Shown: positions 47,684 to 55,963 of the stretch, piece after piece
Layout of the letters: every line of letters starts with the position of its first letter
Position numbering within the stretch: the first letter of the stretch is position 1
Origin: Thermosyntropha sp.
GTDB taxonomy: Bacteria; Bacillota; Syntrophomonadia; Syntrophomonadales; Syntrophomonadaceae
Direction: 5' to 3'
NCBI RefSeq assembly: GCF_017656155.1
Contig: NZ_JACDOH010000011.1
Location: 1-64,000 of the forward strand
Length of the DNA stretch: 64,000 nt
Program-made: the position numbers and the translations under genes
Notes under the pieces: generated by a model
The model's database searches: none
What the model saw: the letters and a program-made list of their open reading frames with translations, nothing else
Told to the model about the DNA's origin: nothing

Positions 47684-50362
47684 TTAAATACTATAGGCCT
47701 TTTTCATGCGCAGCGAATTTCGATAAATTTCTTCTATATCTTCATCTGTTATTTCTTTTCCCCCCATAACCAGCCCGGCCAGTTTAAAACCGTGCTTTTC
47801 GCCTAAATGGCGTAGATAAGCTACAGTATCCAAAGAAAGTTTAGTTCCGATGCTGTAATCATTATAGTCACCTTCTAAAGCAAGTAAAACCGTTTCAGAG
47901 AGGCAAGCCAAACTTACTCCGTCCCGGTATCCAAAATTAGGACCGAATACTACCGGTTCAGGATATTCCACAAGTCCGCCCTCTAAAATCAAAACATCAT
48001 TTCTTTCTTCTAAAACTTCGGGAGCAACATCAGCCGGCCTTGCCACATCACATACCACCGCCCCCGGCTTTAAGTGGTGTGAATAAACAAGATATTCCGG
48101 AGAATTGCTGGCCGCTACAATCAGATCGCATTTCGGCAAAGTTGATTCTGCATCCAAACTGGTTGTCACAGGCAAACTGACTCCCAGATAAACACACAAT
48201 TCATTCAACACTTCTATATTTACTTCTTCATTCTCTATTCTCGTTTTTAACCATTTTGCCCTTTCATCGCCTTTTCTTTCTAAAATCTCCATTATTTCAT
48301 CAAGCCATGCGCTGAGTCCTTTTATCTCTCCTCTGTTTCTTCTTTCCCAGGCATAACTGAACATATCTTCTATAAGAGAGTTAAGCCGGTTTTTGCTGCT
48401 GGTAGGATGCTGTGGATTGCCCAGCAAAGTTATATATCTCATTTCTTCTGACATAATAAGGGCACAAGCCCTGCCTATCGAACCGGTTGCTCCTACCACT
48501 GCTCCATGTGCTCTAGAAACATCAATATGCATCTTTTTAGCCCCTGAAAATAACGCTTCTAAAGCCATTATGGTAGTAAAGCTATTCCCACTGGTAATTG
48601 CCACTCCCCGGCCCTGAACTGACCTTCCTCCCCGGGTTACTACCGAAGATAAAGCTCCTAATCCTACAATTTTAGCACCTAAATCCCTTCCTAAATCAAC
48701 CGCCTTTTGCACCGCCTTAACCGTAACCTCACGCGGCAAGCTCATAATCTGTCTTCCGCCATAAGGTATTCCAATAAGCCACCCTTCTGCAATTTTTCCG
48801 GTTTTTGATCTTATAGCGGGCATATAACAAACTATCCCAGGTTCATCATCAAAAGTCTGCCAATCCATAAACTTCATAATTTCATCCCGGCTGAATGTCT
48901 TAAATGAAGGATTATTGATTACCACATCTTCCGGCCCGGGATAATGGATTACAAAAGCAAATTTCTCTGTCGGCTTTTCTCCTTCCTTAAGTGCCGAACC
49001 CCTTATCTTTCGGCTTACCGAACGATAATCATCTATTACTCCAGGCTTTGAATAGTCTCCCAACAAGTAACGATAAAGCTTAGCATAATCTTTTTTGCTC
49101 AATATTTCGCAGACAATCTCCAAAGCTTCCATAACATAATCTATTTCCTCATAAGTTATAGTTAAAGGCGGTTCTAGCCTCAAAGTCATAGGATTATTCA
49201 AAAACGGCGCCAATCTTATATTATATACATTAAGAAGAAAACCGGCCAAAAGTGCGGTAAACCCCTTAACATCAGTAAGATATGCCATATCAAAAGAACC
49301 GCAATCGTTTAACTCATAAAACTCTATACCTACCATAAGCCCTTTTCCGCGCACTTCTTTTATAATATCAGAATAGCGGTTTCCCAAATCATGAGCTCTT
49401 TTCAGGAGATAATCGCCTTTTTCCTTTACTTCGCGAATAAATTTTCGGTCATCTTTTATAAGCTCATCTAATACCGCACTTCCCACCGCACAGGTAAGGT
49501 TGTTATTGGCAAAAGTAGAACTGTGCAGAGAGCCAAAATCGTCATTATATACCCTAGGCGAGCTCAAGCATACTCCTAAAGGAACTAAACCTCCTCCCAA
49601 AGCTTTAGCCAAAAGCATAACATCAGGTTCAATACCTTCCTCTTCACAAGCAAAAAGGCTACCGGTGCGTCCCAATCCGGTTTGAATCTCATCTACAATA
49701 AAAACTATACCATATTTGCGGCAAAGCTCCTGTGCCTTTTTCAAATACCCCGGCCGGGCAGGAACCATTCCTCCTTCTCCCTGAACAGGCTCTACAATAA
49801 AACCGGCTATATCACCTTCATGCTTGATAAACATCTCTTCTAAAGCTTCAATATCGTTATATGGCACATGCATAAAGCCTGGGATCGGCGCTCCGAAAGG
49901 TGTCTGATAAACTTCCCGTCCGGTAGCTGAAAGGGCTCCTAAAGTCTTACCGTGAAAGCTCTTTATAGTAGAAACTATTATCTTTTTGCCGGTAGCCGAA
50001 CGTGCCAGCTTTATAGCTGCTTCTACCGCTTCTGCTCCACTCTGGCAAAAGGTCGAGTAGGTCAAATCTCCAGGGGACAATTCCATAAGCTTTTTAGCCA
50101 GCATTAATGCTTCTCCAGGCAAAGAAGGCTGGGTAAGGCTTGGTATTTTATTTTTTCTCACCCTTTCCAACGCTTCCCATACAAAATCAGGATTATATCC
50201 AAAAGGCACAGCTCCATACTGGGCAATAAAATCTAAATATTTTCTGCCTTCTCTATCAGCAAGATAATTGCCTTCTCCATGAACATAATCTTTATCCAAC
50301 TTAAAAGCCTTAAGTATTTTAGCTAAAGTTGGATTAAGCAGTTCATCATGTTTAACCGTCAT
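47684..50362 (-). CDS. Class III aminotransferase fused to acyl-ACP reductase (AAR)-like domain
   Basis: Predicted cytosolic bifunctional enzyme of 892 residues. Residues 1-425 are a fold-type I class III PLP aminotransferase (TYSTFCQSGAEAVEAAIKLA, DEIQTGLGRTG, PLP Lys253 in LLAKALGGG). Residues about 465-860 resemble long-chain acyl-ACP reductase: LGAKIVGLGALSSVVTRGG, the nucleotide-binding GAVVGATGSIGRA (620-632), KPGAVVCDVARPADV (Cys771) and LACLSETVLLALEGDYNDYSIG. AAR reduces acyl-ACP to aldehyde with NADPH, so the pair could turn an acyl thioester into an amine (inference). Start: ATG at 50362 (or 50365) after AAGGAGG; the frame is open 45 bases further. Promoter and operator at 50382-50443; own terminator. 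Confidence 0.85.
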   Translation of the reverse strand: MTVKHDELLNPTLAKILKAFKLDKDYVHGEGNYLADREGRKYLDFIAQYGAVPFGYNPDFVWEALERVRKNKIPSLTQPSLPGEALMLAKKLMELSPGDLTYSTFCQSGAEAVEAAIKLARSATGKKIIVSTIKSFHGKTLGALSATGREVYQTPFGAPIPGFMHVPYNDIEALEEMFIKHEGDIAGFIVEPVQGEGGMVPARPGYLKKAQELCRKYGIVFIVDEIQTGLGRTGSLFACEEEGIEPDVMLLAKALGGGLVPLGVCLSSPRVYNDDFGSLHSSTFANNNLTCAVGSAVLDELIKDDRKFIREVKEKGDYLLKRAHDLGNRYSDIIKEVRGKGLMVGIEFYELNDCGSFDMAYLTDVKGFTALLAGFLLNVYNIRLAPFLNNPMTLRLEPPLTITYEEIDYVMEALEIVCEILSKKDYAKLYRYLLGDYSKPGVIDDYRSVSRKIRGSALKEGEKPTEKFAFVIHYPGPEDVVINNPSFKTFSRDEIMKFMDWQTFDDEPGIVCYMPAIRSKTGKIAEGWLIGIPYGGRQIMSLPREVTVKAVQKAVDLGRDLGAKIVGLGALSSVVTRGGRSVQGRGVAITSGNSFTTIMALEALFSGAKKMHIDVSRAHGAVVGATGSIGRACALIMSEEMRYITLLGNPQHPTSSKNRLNSLIEDMFSYAWERRNRGEIKGLSAWLDEIMEILERKGDERAKWLKTRIENEEVNIEVLNELCVYLGVSLPVTTSLDAESTLPKCDLIVAASNSPEYLVYSHHLKPGAVVCDVARPADVAPEVLEERNDVLILEGGLVEYPEPVVFGPNFGYRDGVSLACLSETVLLALEGDYNDYSIGTKLSLDTVAYLRHLGEKHGFKLAGLVMGGKEITDEDIEEIYRNSLRMKKAYSI

Positions 50363-50381
50363 CATGCTCCTCCTTTGTGTG

Positions 50382-50443
50382 TGCACATTATTGTGCATAT
50401 TAAACAACTACCTATATTGTAAGGATTTAAATATAATTGTCAA
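50382..50443 (-). promoter_or_regulatory. Promoter and palindromic operator of the aminotransferase-AAR gene
   Basis: Minus strand TTGACA (50443-50438), 16-base spacer, TACAAT (50421-50416); predicted start near 50409. A perfect palindrome TGCACA-ATAA-TGTGCA (50397-50382) lies at about +12 to +27, between start site and ribosome site, a typical repressor position. The bound regulator is unknown. Confidence 0.65.
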
Positions 50444-50533
50444 ACTTTTTTAATTTATACATAAAACCAGACTTTCTGGAAATAGTAATAACAGGTAAGT
50501 AAATACTGATATGTAAAAAAAGGAGGGTTTCCT

Positions 50534-50698
50534 GTGAACGGTGAAAACAATAATGACAACATAAAGTTTGACAAAACTGAAACCGGATATGATCTGGGAA
50601 CTTTCAACTTCCTGCGTGCCGGCTGGTGGATATGGCATATCATAGCTATAATCGGAATTTTTTATTTGGGTTGGGTTTTTGGCGGTTCCATTTTTTAA
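50534..50698 (+). CDS. Small single-pass membrane protein (54 aa)
   Basis: Short plus-strand gene: GTG start six bases after AGGAGGG, ending TAA before a strong terminator. The hydrophilic N-terminus (NGENNNDNIKFDKTETGYD) is followed by one Trp-rich hydrophobic helix (RAGWWIWHIIAIIGIFYLGW) and VFGGSIF. No family recognised. It is divergent from the aminotransferase-AAR gene and convergent with floxA, so it is a separate transcript. A membrane-anchoring role for a neighbour is only a guess. Confidence 0.75.
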   Translation: MNGENNNDNIKFDKTETGYDLGTFNFLRAGWWIWHIIAIIGIFYLGWVFGGSIF

Positions 50699-50714
50699 AA
50701 TTAGAAGCATTTCT

Positions 50715-50752
50715 AAAATAAAAAAAGAGGACAAATGTCCCCTTTTTTTTTA
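50715..50752. terminator. Bidirectional terminator between the 54-aa gene and floxA
   Basis: AAAAAAAGAGGAC-AAAT-GTCCCCTTTTTTTTT: about 12 bp stem with a T-run on the plus strand and an A/T-rich flank giving a T-run on the minus strand, exactly between the convergent stops. Confidence 0.85.
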
Positions 50753-50756
50753 TTTT

Positions 50757-51593
50757 TTACCACTCGGGAGGAAGCTGTTTTAGCTGGGCTAAAGTAAATA
50801 CCGGCCCATCAAGACAGATATATTCACTTCCTATATTACACCGTCCGCATTTACCAATACCGCATTTCATTCGCATCTCTAAGGTAGTTATAACCTGGTC
50901 ATCGGTATAGCCCATTTTTTCAAGAACTTCCAAAACAAATTTTATCATTACTGGCGGACCGCAGGTTACAGCAATAGTATTCTCAGGACTTATATTTAAT
51001 TCTTCCAGATACGAAGGAACAAAACCTACATGTCCATCCCAGCCTTCTTCAGGCTTATCAATGGTTACATAAACTTCAGTCTCTTTCTCTTTCGGCCATT
51101 TGTCAAAAAGCTCATCCTTAAAACATAAATCAGCATAACTGCGGCTGCCGTAGATTATAGTTATTTTCCCATAGTCCTCACGATGTTTAAAGCAATACTT
51201 AATAAATGAGCGCAGAGGTGCAAGCCCTATTCCTCCCCCTATAAAAAGCATGTTTTTGCCTTTACATGCTTCTACCGGAAAACCATTGCCATAAGGCCCT
51301 CTGACTCCCAGCTTCTGTCCTACTTCAATACGGTGCAGCTCATCAGTCATCAAACCTACTCTTTTTATGGCAAACTGAAGATGATCATTGTCTTCCTGCC
51401 AGGAAACTGAAAACATACCTTCACCTACCGGCACCAGCGAAACCATCGCCAATTGTCCCGGCATAACATCAAAAGGCACCCCGCCACCTATTTTACTTAC
51501 CTTGAAAGTCTTCACATCGGGAGTTTCATCAATTATATCAATTACTTCAACAATTTCCGGAACTAAAGGATTTTCACAATTACACTTATGCAC
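50757..51593 (-). CDS. floxA: FloxA: FAD/NAD(P)-binding oxidoreductase subunit
   Basis: Cytosolic flavoprotein of 278 residues in the ferredoxin-reductase/PyrK/AsrB class. It has an FAD-binding barrel (RGPYGNGFPVE), an NAD(P) domain (MLFIGGGIGLAPLRSFIKY) and a C-terminal cysteine cluster C-GIGK-C-GR-C-NIGSEYI-C for a [2Fe-2S] centre. In HdrABC-FloxABCD complexes FloxA is the NADH entry point. It is last in the hdrCBA-floxDCBA operon, 3 bases after floxB. Closest alternatives (sulfite reductase B, hydrogenase gamma) are excluded by the operon. Confidence 0.88.
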   Translation of the reverse strand: MHKCNCENPLVPEIVEVIDIIDETPDVKTFKVSKIGGGVPFDVMPGQLAMVSLVPVGEGMFSVSWQEDNDHLQFAIKRVGLMTDELHRIEVGQKLGVRGPYGNGFPVEACKGKNMLFIGGGIGLAPLRSFIKYCFKHREDYGKITIIYGSRSYADLCFKDELFDKWPKEKETEVYVTIDKPEEGWDGHVGFVPSYLEELNISPENTIAVTCGPPVMIKFVLEVLEKMGYTDDQVITTLEMRMKCGIGKCGRCNIGSEYICLDGPVFTLAQLKQLPPEW

Positions 51594-51596
51594 ATT

Positions 51597-52604
51597 CTAT
51601 GCCCCCTTAATCTCCTCAATAATTTTTACAATACTTACCCCCGATGGACAAACAAAGACACATCTGCCGCATCCGGTGCAAAGCGGCTTACCGTAGCGCT
51701 CATAAAAAAACTCAAGTTTATGCAGAAAACGGTTTCTAAACCTTTCTTTAGCTGTTTCACGCGGATTATGCCCTCCTGCCATCTGGGTATATTCCCTATA
51801 CATGCAGGAATCCCAGCAGCGGAAACGATAACCTTCATCACCCCAGGCCTTAACTTGAATATCAAAGCAATGGCAGGTCGGACAAATATAAGTGCATATA
51901 CCACATGTCTGACACGGCTCAGAAAGTCTATCCCACATGGGATGCTCAAATAAACCTTTAAGTTTCTCAGCTACTCCATCATAGTCTACCTTAATCACAA
52001 ACTTCTTCAATTCAGGAAGCTGAACTTCTTTATCTTCCAGCAAATCACTTATCAGCCTGGTAATATTTTCGCCTTTTTCAGTCTTTACTTCCCATACATA
52101 ACCTTCATCACTATATTCGCGTAAAACTATATCAGCTAATTCTGGCTCAACAGGATTTACACCCATCGATTCACAAAAACAGTTTTTTCCCGGAGTATAA
52201 CAGGCATTAGCGATAAAAACCGTATTTTCCCGTCTTTTTTTGTAAAAAGCATCTTCATAACCACAGGTCAAGAAAACCTCATCTAAATATTCAATAGCCT
52301 TTAAATCACACGCCCTTATACCAAAAATAATACGCGGATTTTCATCCTCATAGACTTTATCAATTATTACATCCTGTCCCTCCTGCTTAAAGCTGTACAT
52401 CTTTTCTGTTTGCGGAAAAACTACTTCTTTAGGAGGTCTAAGAACATTTAAAGCCTCCAAAACCAGTTCATCAAAGTCCGGGTTATAAGTTTTGTAATCA
52501 AAAAATCCCGATTGGGCACCGCGCATCATAGGTACATAAACTTCAGCCGACTCAGATAACTTATCCAAAATTTTTTCCAACCTGCCTTTTTTAAAAACCT
52601 TCAT
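51597..52604 (-). CDS. floxB: FloxB: iron-sulfur subunit (AsrA-like)
   Basis: Iron-sulfur protein of 335 residues. The C-terminal half holds two ferredoxin-type motifs, CQTCGICTYICPTCHCFD and CTGCGRCVFVCPSGV; extra cysteines (CYTPGKNCFC) lie near residue 120. Similar to anaerobic sulfite reductase subunit A and hydrogenase beta-type proteins, but position between floxC and floxA identifies it. ATG at 52604 with AAGGAG 9 bases upstream. It relays electrons between the FloxA flavin and the Hdr module (family knowledge). Confidence 0.87.
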   Translation of the reverse strand: MKVFKKGRLEKILDKLSESAEVYVPMMRGAQSGFFDYKTYNPDFDELVLEALNVLRPPKEVVFPQTEKMYSFKQEGQDVIIDKVYEDENPRIIFGIRACDLKAIEYLDEVFLTCGYEDAFYKKRRENTVFIANACYTPGKNCFCESMGVNPVEPELADIVLREYSDEGYVWEVKTEKGENITRLISDLLEDKEVQLPELKKFVIKVDYDGVAEKLKGLFEHPMWDRLSEPCQTCGICTYICPTCHCFDIQVKAWGDEGYRFRCWDSCMYREYTQMAGGHNPRETAKERFRNRFLHKLEFFYERYGKPLCTGCGRCVFVCPSGVSIVKIIEEIKGA

Positions 52605-52616
52605 CCCGATCACTCC

Positions 52617-53525
52617 TTATATAAAATCATCCGGATCATCTTCTTTGTACATGCTGAGCGGCGGTTTAGCACCCTCTTCATATACAATTCCTGCTTCATA
52701 AGGCCCGAAAAATTCAGCTACATCTTTTATAAGCTTGCGGTTAATAAGCATAAGCGGAATATCAACCGGACATACCCTCTCACATTCTCCGCATTCTATG
52801 CACCTTCCCGCCATATGGGAAGCTCGCACAACGTGATACATCATATTATCACTTACGTTAGTTTCCCTGCCTACCCACTGCGGCTTGGTTTCATCAAAGA
52901 TACAGGTGCGGCAGTTACAGGCAACACAAACCTGTCTGCATGCATAACAGCGAATACAGGTAGATAAAACCTTTTCAAAAAAAGCATATCTTTCATCATA
53001 AGATTTAGCCTCTAATTCCTTTATTTCTTTAAATCTTTCCCCTTTAAGCAAAGGGGGTTTTTCTTCGCCAATAAGTTCATCATATATAACCGGATTAGGC
53101 TGAATGCAGTGGCGGCATTTTTCAGCCATTTCAGAATCAGCCGGCTTCTTTACCGCAAAACCAGAATCCTCATACATCCGCTTAAGAGGATCCTTCATGC
53201 CAGGGCAGGGGACACCCACTATATACAAACGATCCCTTTTAAACTGGTTATCCTGCAAAAGGCGAACAATACCTCTAGAATCACAGCCCTTCACTACGAT
53301 GCCTATTTTTTCATGACCATCCCGAAATTTTAAGAGATAGTTGCTTAAATTATGAATAGAATACTCATCAAAAACCAGATTTTTTGCCTCTTCAACATTA
53401 TGGGCAAAAAACGGTTTAGTATTATATTCAAATTCACCCTTCTGCCATCCAATAAAGATATCTACCTGACCGCTTTCAAGGAGCCGGGCTGCAGTTTCTT
53501 GAATCTTGGCAGTTATTTCCTTCAT
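52617..53525 (-). CDS. floxC: FloxC: iron-sulfur subunit
   Basis: Cytosolic iron-sulfur protein of 302 residues with many cysteines: KCRHCIQPNP (about residue 140), CIRCYACRQVCVACNCRTC (about 190-208) and CIECGECERVCPVDIPL (about 240-255). ATG overlaps the floxD stop (ATGA). It is the electron-wire subunit of the Flox module; resembles the FrhB/AsrA-like proteins. Followed by floxB after 12 bases. Confidence 0.86.
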   Translation of the reverse strand: MKEITAKIQETAARLLESGQVDIFIGWQKGEFEYNTKPFFAHNVEEAKNLVFDEYSIHNLSNYLLKFRDGHEKIGIVVKGCDSRGIVRLLQDNQFKRDRLYIVGVPCPGMKDPLKRMYEDSGFAVKKPADSEMAEKCRHCIQPNPVIYDELIGEEKPPLLKGERFKEIKELEAKSYDERYAFFEKVLSTCIRCYACRQVCVACNCRTCIFDETKPQWVGRETNVSDNMMYHVVRASHMAGRCIECGECERVCPVDIPLMLINRKLIKDVAEFFGPYEAGIVYEEGAKPPLSMYKEDDPDDFI

Positions 53526-53953
53526 CTTACATCCCTCAGCTTTCTGTTAGGTCCTAATTTTAAAACATCATTAACCAGCTTTTCCATGGTATCCCTAAAT
53601 TTAATCCCTTCTGCTCCCGAAATCCACGCTGTCTGATATCTTTCCGGTTCTATCCCGAAATACTCCATGAGGCTTTTCATCACCGTATGCCGGCGACGAT
53701 TATAATAATTGCCACTACCATAGTGGCATTCGCCCGGGTGTCATCCGGAGAGAAGCACTCCATCTGCTCCCCGGTTAAAAGCTCTTAAAACCAGCATAGG
53801 ATCCATGCGTCCTGAACATGGTGTTCTTATAATCCGGATCTGCGCCGGATATTCCAGGTGATTAAGCCCAGCCAGGTCGGCCGCCGCATAGGTGCACCAG
53901 TTGCAGGCAAAAACTATTATTTTCGGTTCCCAGCTATTATTATCTATAGACAC
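53522..53953 (-). CDS. floxD: FloxD (MvhD family) selenoprotein, TGA-encoded Sec71
   Basis: Iron-sulfur protein of 143 residues that joins the Flox module to HdrA, like MvhD/VhuD. An in-frame TGA at 53743-53741 encodes selenocysteine: LLSG-Sec-HPGECHYGSG aligns with the SGCHPGDCHY of MvhD, and the frame stays open to TGA at 53524-53522 with family sequence (FGIEPERYQTAWISGAEG). Other ligands are Cys17, Cys20 (CNWC) and Cys46. A perfect 8 bp hairpin TGCCACTA-TGG-TAGTGGCA starts 13 bases after the TGA, a bacterial SECIS with GG in the loop. GTG start, overlapping hdrA's end by 10 bases. Automatic callers would truncate it at residue 70. Confidence 0.93.
53710..53728 (-). promoter_or_regulatory. 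SECIS element of floxD
   Basis: Minus-strand RNA hairpin with perfect 8 bp stem and UGG loop inside the coding sequence, loop 21-23 bases after the UGA. This matches the spacing and loop G pair recognised by bacterial SelB. No SelB/SelC gene is in the window. Confidence 0.82.
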
Positions 53954-55929
53954 AGCGCATCCACCTCCGCTACTAATTGCTCATCAGTAAACCCTTTCAA
54001 ATTAAGTGCAGCCGTTCGACATGCAGGTACACAGGCTCCACATCCCTGACACAGGCTTCCGTTCACCTGGGCTACCTGTCTTTTTACTGGTCCGTGATGT
54101 CCTCTTTCAGTTATCTCTACCAGAGAAATAGCCTTATACGGACAAATCGGAACACAGAATCCGCAGCCCGAACACTTGCTTATATCGACTTCTGAAACCA
54201 TAGGTTCAGTAGCCAGCATATCATGGGCAAAGAGTCCGCATACCTTTGCTGCCGCACCGCTGGCCTGGGCTACTGTATCCGGTATATCTTTAGGACCCTG
54301 ACAGGCACCTGCCAAATATACCCCGGCAGCAAAAGTTTCTACAGGTTGCAATTTAGGATGAGCTTCCTGATAAAAACCGTCTTTATCTACTGAAAAACCT
54401 ATTATCTTGGCCAATTCCTGAGCTCCTTCAGAAGGAACCATAGCAGTAGCCAAAACTACCAAATCAACTTCAACTTCAATAGGACGTCCTAAAAGCGAGT
54501 CTTCTGCCTTTAAGACCAAGCTTTCACCACGCTGATAAATCTTGCTTACCCTTCCGCGTATATATTTAGCTCCTGCATTTAGCGAACGCTGATAAAATTC
54601 TTCATAATTTTTACCAGCCGTCCGCACATCCATATAGAAAACATAAGCTTCACTGTCCGGAATCTTGTCCTTTACCTGATAAGCATGTTTAGCAGTATAC
54701 ATACAGCAGGCACGCGAACAATATCCTTTACCTTTTGTATCATCCCTGGAGCCTACACACTTGATGAAAGCTACCCGCTTTGGTTCCTTACCATCCGAAG
54801 GACGTTTTATCTTACCTCCGGTCGGTCCTCCTGCGCTGGACAAACGTTCAAACTGCAGGCTTGTTATTACATCTGGATACTTGCCATAGCCATATTCTCC
54901 GTAAACTTCTTCCCATTTGAAAAGATCATATCCGGTAGCCATTACAATAGCTCCAACATCAACAGTAATATATTCTTCTTTATCATCAAATCGGATAGCT
55001 TTAGTAGGACAAATCTTTTCACATACTCCGCATTTATCTTCCTTAAGTTTCCGACAGTGCTCTGCATCAATAAAAACCTTGCCCGGCACTGCCTGAGGAT
55101 AAACCTTGCGAATGGCAGTAGTTAAACCTAAACCCAATTCAAAGGGATCAGGAACTTTTTTAGTCGGGCATTTTTCTATACAGGTGCCACATCCGGTGCA
55201 TAAATCCCAATCTACATACTTAGGCTTCTTTTTAATCGTTACCTTAAAATTGCCGATATACCCTGCAACATCGGTTACTTCCGCATAAGTAATAATTTCA
55301 ATATTAGGGTGCTGTGCCACAGCAACCATCTTCGGAGTAGCTATTCAGGCTGCACAGTCCATAGTCGGGAAAGTCTTGTCAAGCTGAGTCATTTTACCGC
55401 CGATAGTAGCTTCCTTTTCCACCAAAACAACCGGATAACCTGCCTCGGCTATGTCTAAAGCAGCCTGCATTCCGGCAATTCCTCCACCTATTACCAAGGC
55501 TTTTTTAGTTATGGGTATATGGGAAATATTAAGAGGTTTATTGCGCAAAACCTTGCTTACCGCCATTCTTACCAAGTCTTTAGCTTTTTTGGTGGCTTCT
55601 TTGCGATCGTGATGAACCCAGGAATCCTGTTCCCGAATATTAACCATTTCAAAAAGGTATCCATTTATTCCGCCCTGTTCTACCGCTTTGCGAAAGGTCT
55701 TTTCATGCATACGCGGGGAACAGGATGCAACCACTACCTGCTCCAGGCCATGTTCCTTTATAGCCTTCTTGACCATTTCCTGCCCGGGGTCAGAACACAT
55801 ATACTTATAAGTAGTTGAAAAGACTACCCCTGGCAAATCTGCCGCATATTTGGCAACCTCTTCAGTATCAACTACTGAGGCAATGTTAGTCCCACAGTCG
55901 CAAACAAAAACCCCAACCCTTTTTTTCAT
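53944..55929 (-). CDS. hdrA: HdrA selenoprotein, TGA-encoded Sec195
   Basis: Electron-bifurcating flavoprotein subunit of heterodisulfide reductase-type complexes, 661 residues. FAD motif [16 protein letters not shown] (about 148-163); four-cysteine clusters at [44 protein letters not shown] and [16 protein letters not shown]. In-frame TGA at 55347-55345 gives TFPTMDCAA-Sec-IATPKMV, the place of the second cysteine in the usual TFPT.DC..C..TPKMV motif. The frame continues without break. SECIS-like hairpin at 55310-55324. ATG after AAGGAGGGAAAAGGAG. Routine calling would split it into 194-aa and 461-aa pieces. Confidence 0.94.
55310..55324 (-). promoter_or_regulatory. SECIS element of hdrA
   Basis: Minus-strand RNA TGCTGT-GGC-ACAGCA: perfect 6 bp stem with GGC loop, loop 27-29 bases after the start of the UGA codon, within the range used by bacterial SelB. 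Confidence 0.75.
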
Positions 55930-55963
55930 TCTCCTTTTCCCTCCTTAAGACAAGCTATCGCTT

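Noticed and set aside
51597-52604. Anaerobic sulfite reductase subunit A
   Set aside because: No siroheme AsrC gene follows; the seven-gene hdr-flox order gives a better identity.
53741-55347. Reading the hdrA and floxD TGA codons as true stops, giving split or pseudogenes
   Set aside because: Both frames continue with conserved family sequence, each TGA replaces a conserved cysteine, and each is followed by a SECIS-like hairpin.
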